From Flexithrix dorotheae DSM 6795 (GTDB lineage: Bacteria; Bacteroidota; Bacteroidia; Cytophagales; Flammeovirgaceae): a stretch of DNA of 64,000 nucleotides. Positions 17,630 through 26,086 of this stretch are shown here, in pieces. The notes below the pieces were generated by a model that was given only the letters and a program-made list of their open reading frames with translations, had not been told where the DNA came from and did not search any database. The first letter of the stretch is position 1. Each line of letters begins with the position of its first letter. The translations under genes and the position numbers were made by a program. The DNA lies in NCBI RefSeq assembly GCF_000379765.1, contig NZ_KB903443.1, positions 62,001-126,000 on the forward strand, given 5' to 3'.

Positions 17630-18424
17630 ATGGAAAATGGAACACTGCCCTTCGACCTTACAGGAAAAATAGCATTAGTTACCGGAGGAGGAAGTGGAAT
17701 AGGTGAAAGTATATCCATGACACTTGCCAAACATGGAGCAAATGTTCAGATAATTGAACTAAATAAAGAAAATGCAGAAGTAGTTGTCGGAAAAATTAAA
17801 GAAGCTGGAGGATTAGCCAAAAGCCATTCTTGTAATGTTGCCAATCAGGAGGAAGTTTTAAAAGTTGTAGAGGATATATTTAGTGACACCGGCCAGATAA
17901 ATATCTTAGTAAATAATGCCGGAATTGCCCATATAGGGAATGTAGAAAACACTTCTGAAACAGATTTAGACAGGATTTATGGGGTAAATATCAAGGGTGT
18001 GTATAATTGCCTTCATGCCTGTATACCCAAAATGAAAGCTTCAGGAGGTGGCTCAATTATCAACATGGCTTCTATTGCTTCATATTTGGGAATACCAGAT
18101 CGGTTTGCCTACTCCATGAGCAAGGGGGCCACTATGACCATGACCTATTCGGTAGCCTGCGATTACATAAAGGATAATATCAGGTGCAATGCTATTGCCC
18201 CCGCAAGAGTCCATACTCCATTTGTAGATGGGTTTTTAGCCAAAAATTATCCCGGGAAAGAAAAAGAAATGTTCGAAAACCTTTCTAAAACCCAGCCTAT
18301 TGGCAGAATGGGAAAGCCAGAAGAAATAGCTCATTTAACCCTTTACCTATGCTCTGATGAGGCTTCTTTTATTACCGGAGGCATTTATCCTATTGATGGA
18401 GGGTTTTCTAATATTAAACTATAA
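17630..18424 (+). CDS. SDR oxidoreductase, probable 2-keto-3-deoxy-L-fuconate dehydrogenase
   Basis: A classical short-chain dehydrogenase. The NAD(P)-binding TGGGSGIG spans residues 18-25, NNAG follows strand 4, and the catalytic YSMSK (Tyr and Lys) is preceded by the active-site serine in NMASIASY. The 264-residue length is typical. By context with a fuconolactonase, a mutarotase and an FAH-family hydrolase, the likely reaction is oxidation of 2-keto-3-deoxy-L-fuconate to 2,4-diketo-3-deoxy-L-fuconate. This substrate is inferred from neighbours, not read from sequence. It is the first gene of a two-gene unit, 14 bp before the hydrolase and ended by the terminator at 19322. Confidence 0.88.
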   Translation: MENGTLPFDLTGKIALVTGGGSGIGESISMTLAKHGANVQIIELNKENAEVVVGKIKEAGGLAKSHSCNVANQEEVLKVVEDIFSDTGQINILVNNAGIAHIGNVENTSETDLDRIYGVNIKGVYNCLHACIPKMKASGGGSIINMASIASYLGIPDRFAYSMSKGATMTMTYSVACDYIKDNIRCNAIAPARVHTPFVDGFLAKNYPGKEKEMFENLSKTQPIGRMGKPEEIAHLTLYLCSDEASFITGGIYPIDGGFSNIKL

Positions 18425-18438
18425 AACAAATTTAAACT

Positions 18439-19296
18439 ATGAAACTAATAAGATTTGGAGATGCAGGTCAGGAAAAGCCCGGTTTGATTCTCGAAAATGG
18501 AAAAAAAATTGATGTTAGCGGGTTTGGGGAAGATTTCACAGAAGAATTTTTAACCAATGATGGAATCAGCAGACTTTCGGCCTGGTTAAAGGATAATCAG
18601 GATTCTTGTCCTGAGGTAGGAGATGAAATTAGGTTTGGTGCCCCTATCTATAAGCCTGGTAAAATTGTTTGTATAGGTTTAAATTATGCTCTCCATGCGA
18701 AAGAAAGTGGAATGGAGCCCCCAAAAGAACCAGTTGTTTTCTTTAAGGCAACTTCCTCTTTGGTTGGACCAAATGATGACGTAATCATTCCAAAAAATTC
18801 AAAGAAAACGGATTGGGAAGTGGAATTGGCTGTAGTTATTGGAAAAAAAGCTTCCTATGTGAGTAAAGAAGAAGCGCTGGATTATGTAGCCGGATATTGC
18901 CTTCACAATGATTATAGTGAAAGAGAATTTCAATTAGAAAAAGGCGGCCAATGGGTGAAAGGAAAAAGCTGTGATACATTTGCCCCACTTGGGCCATATA
19001 TAGCCACCAAAGACGAAATTCCTAACCCTCATAACCTAAGGCTTTGGCTCAAATTGAATGGGGAAACCATGCAGGATGGAAATACTTCAGATTTTATTTT
19101 TGATGTTCCCACTGTTATAAGTTACCTAAGCCAGTATATGTCATTACTTCCAGGTGATATCATTTCCACTGGAACTCCCTCAGGAGTGGGACTGGGATTT
19201 AATCCTCCAAAATATTTAAAACCTGGTGATGTAGTTGAACTTGGAATTGATGGCCTTGGTTCATCAAAACAAAACCTGAAAGCCTACGAAGGTTAG
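18439..19296 (+). CDS. FAH-family hydrolase, probable 2,4-diketo-3-deoxy-L-fuconate hydrolase
   Basis: A fumarylacetoacetate hydrolase superfamily enzyme that cleaves C-C bonds of 2,4-diketo acids with a divalent metal. The core motifs are IVCIGLNYALHAKESG, DWEVELAVVIG (the E-x-E metal ligands), HNDYSERE, KGKSCDTFAPLGP and STGTPSGVGLG near the end. The N-terminal ~60 residues are the usual small cap domain. In the fucose pathway this enzyme yields pyruvate and L-lactate. The 285-residue length is typical. It ends its transcription unit, with a strong terminator 25 bp after the stop. Confidence 0.9.
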   Translation: MKLIRFGDAGQEKPGLILENGKKIDVSGFGEDFTEEFLTNDGISRLSAWLKDNQDSCPEVGDEIRFGAPIYKPGKIVCIGLNYALHAKESGMEPPKEPVVFFKATSSLVGPNDDVIIPKNSKKTDWEVELAVVIGKKASYVSKEEALDYVAGYCLHNDYSEREFQLEKGGQWVKGKSCDTFAPLGPYIATKDEIPNPHNLRLWLKLNGETMQDGNTSDFIFDVPTVISYLSQYMSLLPGDIISTGTPSGVGLGFNPPKYLKPGDVVELGIDGLGSSKQNLKAYEG

Positions 19297-19321
19297 AAAC
19301 TAAATATAAGGGATTGCGAAA

Positions 19322-19371
19322 GAAGACTGAAAATTCATTAAAGCTATGAAGTTTTCAGTCTTCTTTTTTTT
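19322..19371 (+). terminator. Internal terminator of the fucose cluster
   Basis: A perfect 12-bp stem GAAGACTGAAAA (19322-19333) pairs with 19352-19363 across an 18-nt loop and runs into a T tract. It separates the SDR/FAH unit from the mutarotase/lactonase/dehydrogenase unit. Confidence 0.92.
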
Positions 19372-19384
19372 AGGTTTATTTTCT

Positions 19385-19396
19385 GAAAACGTTTTC
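19385..19396. promoter_or_regulatory. LacI-type operator palindrome
   Basis: The perfect palindrome GAAAACGTTTTC has the central CG and A/T-rich arms typical of LacI/GalR-family operators. It lies about 55 bp upstream of a TAGGTTTG element and 125 bp upstream of the mutarotase start, so it probably controls the second fucose unit. No LacI-family gene is in the window. Confidence 0.5.
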
Positions 19397-19450
19397 CTTG
19401 AAGAGTTCCAAATTTTTCCCCATCTTTCCATTCTGATAGGAACTTTTAAC

Positions 19451-19458
19451 TAGGTTTG
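19451..19458 (+). promoter_or_regulatory. TAnnTTTG promoter element of the second fucose unit
   Basis: TAGGTTTG matches the Bacteroidota -7 consensus exactly. The upstream -33 position is weak (TTTC at about 22 nt). The predicted leader to the ATG at 19519 is roughly 55 nt. Confidence 0.45.
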
Positions 19459-19518
19459 ATATAATTGTAAATAAGGAAATCTAACCCGAAAAATAGGGAA
19501 AGAACATAAATTTTAAAC

Positions 19519-19872
19519 ATGAAAATATTTGCACAAACACTCAATCTGAAGGATGATCCGGAAATCATTAAACAATACGTGGCCTACCATAAAAGTACAT
19601 GGCCCGAAGTGTTAAAATCGCTTCATTCGGTTGGTGTAATTGATATGAAAATTTTTCTTTTGGGAAGAAGGTTGTTCATGTATATGACGGCAACTGATTC
19701 CTTCAATCCTAATGTAGATTTCCCAAAATACCTTACCCTGCACCCAAAATGCCAGGAATGGGAAGACCTGATGGGTACATTTCAGGAGCCGGTAGAAGAA
19801 GCAAAGGAAGGGGAAAAATGGGCCATGATGGATCAGGTATTTGATATGGAAGCACAAATGAAAGCATTGTAA
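19519..19872 (+). CDS. L-rhamnose/L-fucose mutarotase family protein
   Basis: A small RhaM-family mutarotase (DUF718), which interconverts alpha and beta anomers of 6-deoxy sugars. It supplies the anomer used by the dehydrogenase. Characteristic are the active-site segment YHKSTWPEV (about residues 23-31), GRRLFMYM and the C-terminal WEDLM. The 117-residue length is typical for the family. Because it stands with fuconolactonase and fucose dehydrogenase candidates, L-fucose is the probable substrate, although the family is named for rhamnose. It is the first gene of the second unit. Confidence 0.85.
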   Translation: MKIFAQTLNLKDDPEIIKQYVAYHKSTWPEVLKSLHSVGVIDMKIFLLGRRLFMYMTATDSFNPNVDFPKYLTLHPKCQEWEDLMGTFQEPVEEAKEGEKWAMMDQVFDMEAQMKAL

Positions 19873-19891
19873 AATTTCAAGATATAGGGAT

Positions 19892-20731
19892 ATGAAAAAT
19901 ATGAAAATAGATGCTCACCAACATTTCTGGAAATACACTCCAGAAACTCATCCTTGGATTACGGATGATTTGGCGGTAATTAAAAAAGACTTTTTTCCTG
20001 AGGATTTGGAGAAAGAATTGAAAAAAACCGGATTTGATGGATGTATTTCAGTTCAGGCAAGTCAGACTTTAGAGGAAAACGATTTTCTGCTTGGGCTGGC
20101 CAAATCCAATAAATTCATTAAAGGAGTAGTGGGATGGGTGGATTTGCAGTCACCAGAAGTTGAAGATCAGCTTTATAAGTATGCCAACGAAAAGAAATTT
20201 GTTGGGGTAAGACACGTAGTTCAAGATGAGCCAGATGATAACTTTTTACTGAGAGAGAATTTCCTGAAAGGAGTTAATCAATTGCACAGGTTTGATTTAA
20301 CTTATGATATACTCACTTTCCCTAAACACTTAAAGGTGGCTTCAAAGTTTGTAAGTAAATTTCCTGATCAAAAATTTGTACTCGATCACATCTCCAAACC
20401 ATTCATTAAAGATGGAAAAATCTCTCCATGGGATGAGGACATTAAGGAACTTTCAAAATTTGAAAATGTCAGTTGTAAATTATCGGGGATGGTGACTGAG
20501 GCCAACTGGAATAATTGGACAAAGTCTGATTTTAAACCCTATTTGGATACCATTCTGGAGGCATTCGGTACGGAAAGGTTAATGATTGGTTCAGACTGGC
20601 CGGTTTGTAAATTATCCGGAGATTATGAGGAGGTGATGGAAATTGTAACAGATTATATCGGTTCCCTTTCCAAATTAGAACAAAAGCAAATTCTCGGTGA
20701 AAATGCGATAGAATTTTATGGTCTGTCTTAA
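19892..20731 (+). CDS. Amidohydrolase family 2 lactonase, probable L-fuconolactonase
   Basis: A metal-dependent TIM-barrel hydrolase of the amidohydrolase-2 / COG3618 group. The HxH metal motif is DAHQHFW (H9, H11), followed by HPWITDDLAVIKKDF. The barrel contains VLDHISKP, KLSGM and the C-terminal GSDWPV with the conserved Asp. COG3618 includes experimentally known L-fuconolactonases and L-rhamnono-lactonases, which open the lactone to the acid. The start at 19892 gives MKNMKIDAHQ; the second Met three codons later is an alternative. The upstream mutarotase is 19 bp away and the dehydrogenase follows after 39 bp. Confidence 0.88.
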   Translation: MKNMKIDAHQHFWKYTPETHPWITDDLAVIKKDFFPEDLEKELKKTGFDGCISVQASQTLEENDFLLGLAKSNKFIKGVVGWVDLQSPEVEDQLYKYANEKKFVGVRHVVQDEPDDNFLLRENFLKGVNQLHRFDLTYDILTFPKHLKVASKFVSKFPDQKFVLDHISKPFIKDGKISPWDEDIKELSKFENVSCKLSGMVTEANWNNWTKSDFKPYLDTILEAFGTERLMIGSDWPVCKLSGDYEEVMEIVTDYIGSLSKLEQKQILGENAIEFYGLS

Positions 20732-20770
20732 GGAATCCAGGCCTGGTTACCCATTAAAACATCAATATAA

Positions 20771-21556
20771 ATGGATTTAAAATTAAAAGATAAGGTAGTT
20801 ATAATAACAGGAGGAACCAGTGGTATAGGGAAAGGAATTGCTATTTCCTTTGCCAGAGAAGGTGCCATCCCGGTAGTAATCGGAAGAAGGGAAAATATTG
20901 GAGTTAAACTGGTTGAGGAACTGAAAAGTGAATTTGGGATTGAGGCATTGTTTATTCAGGCCGATTTATCGGAAATTCCTGCCAGCAAAATGGTAATTGA
21001 AAAAACTTTAGAAAAATTTGACCGAATTGATGTACTGGTTAATAATGCCGGAGGAAATGATGGAATTGGTACTGATTCCAGTCCTGAAGAATTTTTGGCT
21101 TCCCTAAACCGTAATCTTACTCACTATTTTTCTTTGGTTCATTACGCAAAACCGGCTTTAATCAAAACGAAAGGTAATATTATAAATATCGGATCTAAGG
21201 TAGCCAATACCGGCCAGGGAGGCACCTCGGGTTACGCAGCATCCAAAGGTGGAATTCAAGCTTTAACAAGGGAATGGGCCGTAGATTTATTGGAATATAA
21301 TATTCGGGTAAATGAGGTAATTCCTGCAGAAGCCTGGACTGAAATGTATGAAAACTGGATTAACAGTTTTCCAAATCCCAAGGAAAAATTACAAACAATC
21401 ACCCAGCGGATTCCTCTTGGAAATAGAATGACAACTGTAGAAGAACTGGCAGATACAGTTGTATTTTTGGCATCGGAAAAAGCCAGCCACATTACCGCTC
21501 AGCATATTTATGTGGATGGAGGTTATACTCATCTGGATCGCTCTATTGGTAGTTAA
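20771..21556 (+). CDS. SDR oxidoreductase, probable L-fucose dehydrogenase
   Basis: A second classical SDR with TGGTSGIGKGI (cofactor binding, about residues 14-24), NNAGG, and the catalytic YAASKGG with the serine in NIGSKV. It ends in VDGGYTHLDRSIGS. The 261-residue length is usual. Within the cluster the expected first step, oxidation of L-fucose to L-fucono-lactone, has no other candidate, so that role is proposed. Which of the two SDRs does which step is inference. It is the last gene of its unit, with a strong terminator 27 bp downstream. Confidence 0.85.
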   Translation: MDLKLKDKVVIITGGTSGIGKGIAISFAREGAIPVVIGRRENIGVKLVEELKSEFGIEALFIQADLSEIPASKMVIEKTLEKFDRIDVLVNNAGGNDGIGTDSSPEEFLASLNRNLTHYFSLVHYAKPALIKTKGNIINIGSKVANTGQGGTSGYAASKGGIQALTREWAVDLLEYNIRVNEVIPAEAWTEMYENWINSFPNPKEKLQTITQRIPLGNRMTTVEELADTVVFLASEKASHITAQHIYVDGGYTHLDRSIGS

Positions 21557-21582
21557 CAATTCAGTATTTCCAGACAAAAGCA

Positions 21583-21620
21583 AAAATGCCAATACACTTT
21601 AGGGTTATTGGCATTTTTTT
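21583..21620 (+). terminator. Terminator of the second fucose unit
   Basis: AATGCCAATA (21585-21594) pairs perfectly with 21606-21615 across an 11-nt loop and is followed by seven T. Confidence 0.93.
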
Positions 21621-21654
21621 CTCAATAATTATTGAGCTCCGTAAACGGTATATT

Positions 21655-22038
21655 TTAGATTTTCACTAAAGTAGCATTGATGTTGTGCTGCGTAATTAGT
21701 TCCTGGGTAAATCTCATAGTACCTGAAGGAACAAATATTTTAAAAATTCCCTCTTTCATTTTAGCCAGTGTGTCAATTAATTTCCACTTACTTACAAGTG
21801 GCTCTGTGTCAGTAACTTTACAGGAAATTTCGAAGTACGCTTTTAAGCCATTTCTGTTTTTGGCTGTAGCATCTGGGATAAAAACCTGATCTGTAGTTCG
21901 GTTTACTAGCTTGGCAGGAGGTTCCATACCTTCAAAATCAGCTTTAATTTCGTCAAATCCAGTTTTCTTAATATTCGAGATAGCCTTTTCTAATAATTTC
22001 TGATAACTGTTTTGTTTACGATATTCTTCTAACATCAA
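21655..22038 (-). CDS. Hypothetical protein (127 aa), possible degenerate nuclease-like fold
   Basis: I do not recognise the family. The protein is soluble with an N-terminal helix (EEYRKQNSYQKLLEKAI) and then alternating strands and helices. The stretch IPDATAKNRNGLKAYFEIS followed by CK has the spacing of a PD-(D/E)xK nuclease core, but the expected E-x-K is not clean, so this is only a suggestion. The C-terminal IFKIFVPSGTMRFTQELI resembles the last strand and helix of such folds. The gene stands alone between the fucose cluster terminator and a 205-bp gap. Confidence 0.55.
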   Translation of the reverse strand: MMLEEYRKQNSYQKLLEKAISNIKKTGFDEIKADFEGMEPPAKLVNRTTDQVFIPDATAKNRNGLKAYFEISCKVTDTEPLVSKWKLIDTLAKMKEGIFKIFVPSGTMRFTQELITQHNINATLVKI

Positions 22039-22243
22039 TTAATGGTTTTAATTAAAATAAAAAAACAAGTAATAATAGCTCGCTTTGTGATTAGGATAGT
22101 TTTTGAAAGGGTTTTTGCAGGTAAAAATCAAAAAATTAAACAACCCTTTCTTTATATACGAAAAAAAAGGAGAAATAACAAATAAAACTTGAACTTTTAA
22201 GTTTTAAGTAGATTTTCCAGTTCCAAAATCTGGCTTTTAAAAC

Positions 22244-23851
22244 CTATTTTTTCAGGCCCGTCTGTTCTCCAATCCAATTATTTATGGTAGAAAATAAATT
22301 TTCCGGATAACCTTCAATTTCAGAAAACTGAACATCACCCCTTTTTTCTCCCAACAATAGTAAATGGTTTGCTGCTTTAAATTCCAAAATGGAATGATGG
22401 GTACCCTCCAAATACTTTTCCATCAGGGGAATATTTTCTTTGGGAGGCACTAATAAATCTTTCTCTCCATAAATAACTAATTGTGGTATTTTTAAGTTCG
22501 GAAGATAGTCCTTAGGATTGCAGGTATAATTTACCCGCCACCAGTTTATCCATTCTTTTTTATCAAATGAAGTAACATAACCCGACCAGGATTTCCCAGC
22601 CATTTTATCAGATGCCAGCTGAAAAGCTACAGAATCTACCTTGCCTCTTAGAAAATCAAACATTTTTTTCTGGTATTCCACTGCTTCATTTATTTCATCT
22701 TCAGAAAAACCATCGGCTTTCATCCTTAAAGCGCAAGCCTGATATTCCTGATCTTCAATTCCTTTTGCCGACCCGGAAATATTCACCATGAACTTAACCT
22801 TATCCGATTTTGAAGCAGCCATTGGCATAATAAATCCGGCCTGATCAATTCCCAACAATCCAATTTTCTCCTGATTAATACTTTTCTCTTTGGAGATCCT
22901 TTCCAATACGGCTTTTAAATCATTGGCCAGCTCTTCAAAACTTGCTCCCTGCAATTCTCCGGTAGATTCCCCGCAGCCTCTTTTATCATAAACCAGGGTA
23001 GCAATTCCATAATAGGGTAAGAGCAAACTAAAATCTGCAAAAGAATTATTTTCCCTGGTCTGATTCCCCCCTCCATGCACAAAAACCACAAGCGGATGCG
23101 GACCTTCGGATTGAGGAAGTGTCAGGCTGCCTTTTAATTCCACCCCCTTGTTTTCAGCAACAATGTCCTTTGGATTGGGTAAACCAGCCAACCGTTCCCC
23201 ATTCAACGTTTTTCCATTATCCTCAAGGGAAAGTTTAATATTATCTTCTGTTTTGGAAAAAGTCAGGTTAAAATCTTTGGGATATGGAGCCAGCATTTTT
23301 TCCCCGGCTTCGAAAGTATTTTTGGAAGTGGGGAAGGCGACTCTTTTTTTACCAGTTTTAAAATCAAGTACTGATAATGGAGTGAGGGAAAAGTCCAGCA
23401 TAAAGGGATTGACCTGAATGATATGATCTTCTTCAAGCTGATAAAAACCTACATATTCCGAGATTTGCCCCAACCCAATGGGTTCTATTTTAAAGAAATT
23501 ACAAGCAAAGTCTTTTCCTCCAATATTAAAATTCCCTTTAATCTCATCTCCTTCAAGTTTTCCGGTAAATTTCCCATTTAATTCTGGTTGATCAACCTCA
23601 AATGTAATTTCAGGAGTGTTGAGGTTATATGATTTTGCCACATGCAAATCGATTCCGGTATAGTACATTTTCACCAGGAGGGCAGAATCTATGTAAAGAC
23701 TTACCAGTTCGGGAAATGGTTCTTTTTCCAGGGTTCCAATCCAGGATCCTTCCAGTTTTTCATAATTATGATCGATTTTCCCGGTGCAGGAAAAACAGAA
23801 AAGTAACAAGCATGAATAAAGACTAATAGCTAAAAAAATTGGATTCCTCAT
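22244..23851 (-). CDS. Lipoprotein-like alpha/beta hydrolase with Asp at the nucleophile position
   Basis: A signal sequence ending near FCFSCTG (Cys22, an imperfect lipobox) is followed by an uncharacterised beta-rich region (about 30-230) and an alpha/beta hydrolase domain (about 235-535). The domain opens with VVFVHGGGNQTREN and YDKRGCGESTG. The nucleophile elbow reads GLLGIDQAGFIMPMAAS, where relatives have G-x-S-x-G-G: Asp336 replaces Ser. The acid (YGEKD, D465) and base (AANH, H496) are retained. It could be a non-catalytic homologue, or use Asp as haloalkane dehalogenases and epoxide hydrolases do. TAACTTTG just upstream may be its promoter. Confidence 0.85.
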   Translation of the reverse strand: MRNPIFLAISLYSCLLLFCFSCTGKIDHNYEKLEGSWIGTLEKEPFPELVSLYIDSALLVKMYYTGIDLHVAKSYNLNTPEITFEVDQPELNGKFTGKLEGDEIKGNFNIGGKDFACNFFKIEPIGLGQISEYVGFYQLEEDHIIQVNPFMLDFSLTPLSVLDFKTGKKRVAFPTSKNTFEAGEKMLAPYPKDFNLTFSKTEDNIKLSLEDNGKTLNGERLAGLPNPKDIVAENKGVELKGSLTLPQSEGPHPLVVFVHGGGNQTRENNSFADFSLLLPYYGIATLVYDKRGCGESTGELQGASFEELANDLKAVLERISKEKSINQEKIGLLGIDQAGFIMPMAASKSDKVKFMVNISGSAKGIEDQEYQACALRMKADGFSEDEINEAVEYQKKMFDFLRGKVDSVAFQLASDKMAGKSWSGYVTSFDKKEWINWWRVNYTCNPKDYLPNLKIPQLVIYGEKDLLVPPKENIPLMEKYLEGTHHSILEFKAANHLLLLGEKRGDVQFSEIEGYPENLFSTINNWIGEQTGLKK

Positions 23852-23874
23852 ATTTTTCGATTGGAAATAGTCTT

Positions 23875-23882
23875 CAAAGTTA
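23875..23882 (-). promoter_or_regulatory. TAnnTTTG element upstream of the alpha/beta hydrolase gene
   Basis: On the minus strand this reads TAACTTTG, an exact -7 match, about 25 bp before the ATG at 23851. The -33 position is not a good match, so confidence is moderate. Confidence 0.4.
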
Positions 23883-24178
23883 AAGGGACTTGATGAATAT
23901 CATAAAATTTTCGCAAAAATTCTAATACATTTCGGCAAGGAGAAGGAATTCGGAAAATTACCATAATCCTCATAAATCCTTCATTTTCAAATAATCAGAA
24001 TAATCATGAAACACATAAAATTAAACCCCGGGGCAAAAGTCATTCAGTTTCTCCCTACCTACAGGTTTTTTAATGATAAAATACCTGATTTGTCGGTTAT
24101 TCCATTCCATCATTTATGGAACAAAAATCAACTCAAAAGGCCAAAAACCGGGAAATCTGTCCTCCTAAAATTGGAGGT
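23883..24178. other. Intergenic gap, no clear gene
   Basis: A 58-codon plus-strand open frame starts with ATG at 24006 and ends at 24181, overlapping the stop of the convergent membrane-protein gene by 3 bp. It lacks a ribosome site and any recognisable motif. A CCTCC/GGAGG hairpin at about 24160-24178 has no T tract. Confidence 0.35.
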
Positions 24179-25291
24179 TTAGGAATTAAGAAAAACTTTT
24201 TTGAGGTAGGGGTTTTTAGGATTTCCTTTCCATATGTAACCGTCAATAATGTAATGAGCAACCTGAGGCACTGAAAGAAAAGCCAGGCAAAAAGCCTGTA
24301 CCCATAAAATATTAAATGCCTGAACAGGATAAGGAAATAAACTTTCAAAAAATACGCCTTTTTCCCTGTAAAGTAGCATATCCCAAAAATACTCTTCCCC
24401 CATTGCAAAAAATAATACTACTGCTAACATGAAAAAAACATGAAGGAGCACACCTAACCTACCATTTGCGGACTGAGGCCGAACAAGCGTTTTCTTTTTT
24501 TCCACATAAAAGAAAATGAGGGTAAAGTATGGAATCCCATGAGCAATTACATTGGTAAGTGTAAATGCAAGATCGGAATTGAAATATACAATGCCTAAAT
24601 ACCAGTTTAAGGCTGTAGTCAACATCCAGAGTATTTTTCCAGTAAAAAACCCTTCCTTTTTTTGATGCCTGTTTAGAAGTTCCTCCCCCAGCCATCCCAG
24701 GAGGATTAACCAATATAAAACATTAGTTAGGCTGGTCACCTTTTTGAAAAAATCCCCACTGTTTAATAGCAAAAAATCGCCATCTATAAACCAGTTGAAG
24801 GCTCTGTCTCCACTAAAGTGCCAATACAAAACCGGATAAATCATAGAAAAATAAATCACCCATTTATCCCTAAATATTTTTTTTGGCATAAAATCTCCAG
24901 ACCTGGCTTTGTAGAGGGCAAGAAAACCATACTGCTGTTTGATGAAATGATATAGGGCAAGGTAGGCCATAATCCGCCAGAACCAGGCCTGGGAAAATAG
25001 GGCAATCACAAATAACACAGAGAAAGCAAGAATGGGGGAAAAAATTAACAGAGGCTTGTGATTTTGGAATTCTTCCTTATCAAAATAAGTCCTGAAAATA
25101 GTGCTCCACACATGCCCTACATCTATTCCAAGGATAAAAATCACCCACACCCAAAGGGGCACCTTTGCATCCAGTACTTCCTGAGAAAGGGAAAAACAGA
25201 CGATCCAGGTAAGCCAAACAGGAAGGAATAACAGACCCAAGTCAATTTTTCCGGAAAACAACCAATTTTTCTGTTTTAAAGTCCTGTTCAT
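24179..25291 (-). CDS. Polytopic membrane protein with conserved-looking histidines
   Basis: I do not recognise a named family. The 370-residue product has about eight or nine hydrophobic helices. Histidines lie at membrane edges in patterned contexts: DVGHVWSTIFRTYFD (about residues 57-71), LYHFIKQQYGFLALY, IAHGIPYFTLIFFY and PQVAHYIIDGYIW near the C-terminus. This spacing recalls di-metal or haem-binding integral membrane enzymes such as hydroxylases or desaturases, but no canonical HxxHH box is present, so a function cannot be claimed. It starts 32 bp after the lipoprotein gene upstream, which suggests cotranscription. Confidence 0.65.
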   Translation of the reverse strand: MNRTLKQKNWLFSGKIDLGLLFLPVWLTWIVCFSLSQEVLDAKVPLWVWVIFILGIDVGHVWSTIFRTYFDKEEFQNHKPLLIFSPILAFSVLFVIALFSQAWFWRIMAYLALYHFIKQQYGFLALYKARSGDFMPKKIFRDKWVIYFSMIYPVLYWHFSGDRAFNWFIDGDFLLLNSGDFFKKVTSLTNVLYWLILLGWLGEELLNRHQKKEGFFTGKILWMLTTALNWYLGIVYFNSDLAFTLTNVIAHGIPYFTLIFFYVEKKKTLVRPQSANGRLGVLLHVFFMLAVVLFFAMGEEYFWDMLLYREKGVFFESLFPYPVQAFNILWVQAFCLAFLSVPQVAHYIIDGYIWKGNPKNPYLKKVFLNS

Positions 25292-25323
25292 TGATTCTTA
25301 CCCAAGAGAATTGCTTGTTCAAT

Positions 25324-25857
25324 TTATAAATTTCTGATCAGTTCCTTTTTGTTGATCCAGATATTTAATAGCCCCAATTGATGAATTATACTGTCATTTT
25401 CTGATTTTTCAAAACTAAACGGAAAGGAATAAACCAATTCCCCATCCTCAAGTTTTTGAATATTGTCTTTCAGTGGTAAGCCATTTTGGATATTATAATG
25501 ATAAGCCTCCCAAACCTGCTTTCCTTTCGAATCCCTGAACGGATTCTCCTCACAGGAGACTTCTATTTTTTCAATAAATATTTTTTCTTTGGCAGAAAGT
25601 GCGCTAAAATCTGTTTTTCCACACAATAGGGTATCCAATTTCAGATCTTTCAGGGCACTTTTTCGCAATTCTACGGCCTTGTCATAAGCTCCCTGAACTA
25701 TTTGGGCATCCGTAAGCCGTTTAAATTTTCTATCTGCCATTTCCTGCTTCACTTTTTCCACATCTATATTTTTATCAGTTTCTATTTTACATGATGTTTC
25801 TGAAATAAGGAAAATAAAAACAATTAATAGGAATCTATAATCTTTCATCTTATGCAT
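25324..25857 (-). CDS. Hypothetical lipoprotein (177 aa)
   Basis: The signal peptide ends in FLISETSCKIETD, giving a probable lipidated Cys23. The mature part is charged and mostly helical, ending in IWINKKELIRNL. The segment CEENPFRDSKGKQVWEAY, with a nearby Cys, vaguely recalls the DUF3365 haem-binding family, but no CxxCH motif is present, so this remains a guess. It precedes the polytopic membrane protein gene by 32 bp; the two may work together in the envelope. Confidence 0.6.
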   Translation of the reverse strand: MHKMKDYRFLLIVFIFLISETSCKIETDKNIDVEKVKQEMADRKFKRLTDAQIVQGAYDKAVELRKSALKDLKLDTLLCGKTDFSALSAKEKIFIEKIEVSCEENPFRDSKGKQVWEAYHYNIQNGLPLKDNIQKLEDGELVYSFPFSFEKSENDSIIHQLGLLNIWINKKELIRNL

Positions 25858-26086
25858 ACTATTTTATGAACTTGTAAGCCAAATGGCTTTTAGTGCATGT
25901 TTAAAATTTAACTATTTCCCTACAAAATCTAAAATTTAAACACCCTCTTATAGGAACAAACCCGGAATTCATTTTTTCCTAAAAAGAATTTATTTTTCTT
26001 TATCCTAGCCTTCCCGTTTCAAAAATACAATCAAAAGGCTATTATTGTTATTACTTTTTAATCTAACATTACTTTTAAACTCTAAT

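Noticed and set aside
24006-24181. Plus-strand open frame of 58 codons beginning MKHIKLNPG
   Set aside because: It overlaps the convergent membrane gene end and lacks a ribosome site. The composition is not impossible for a protein, so it could be revisited, but there is no support beyond length.
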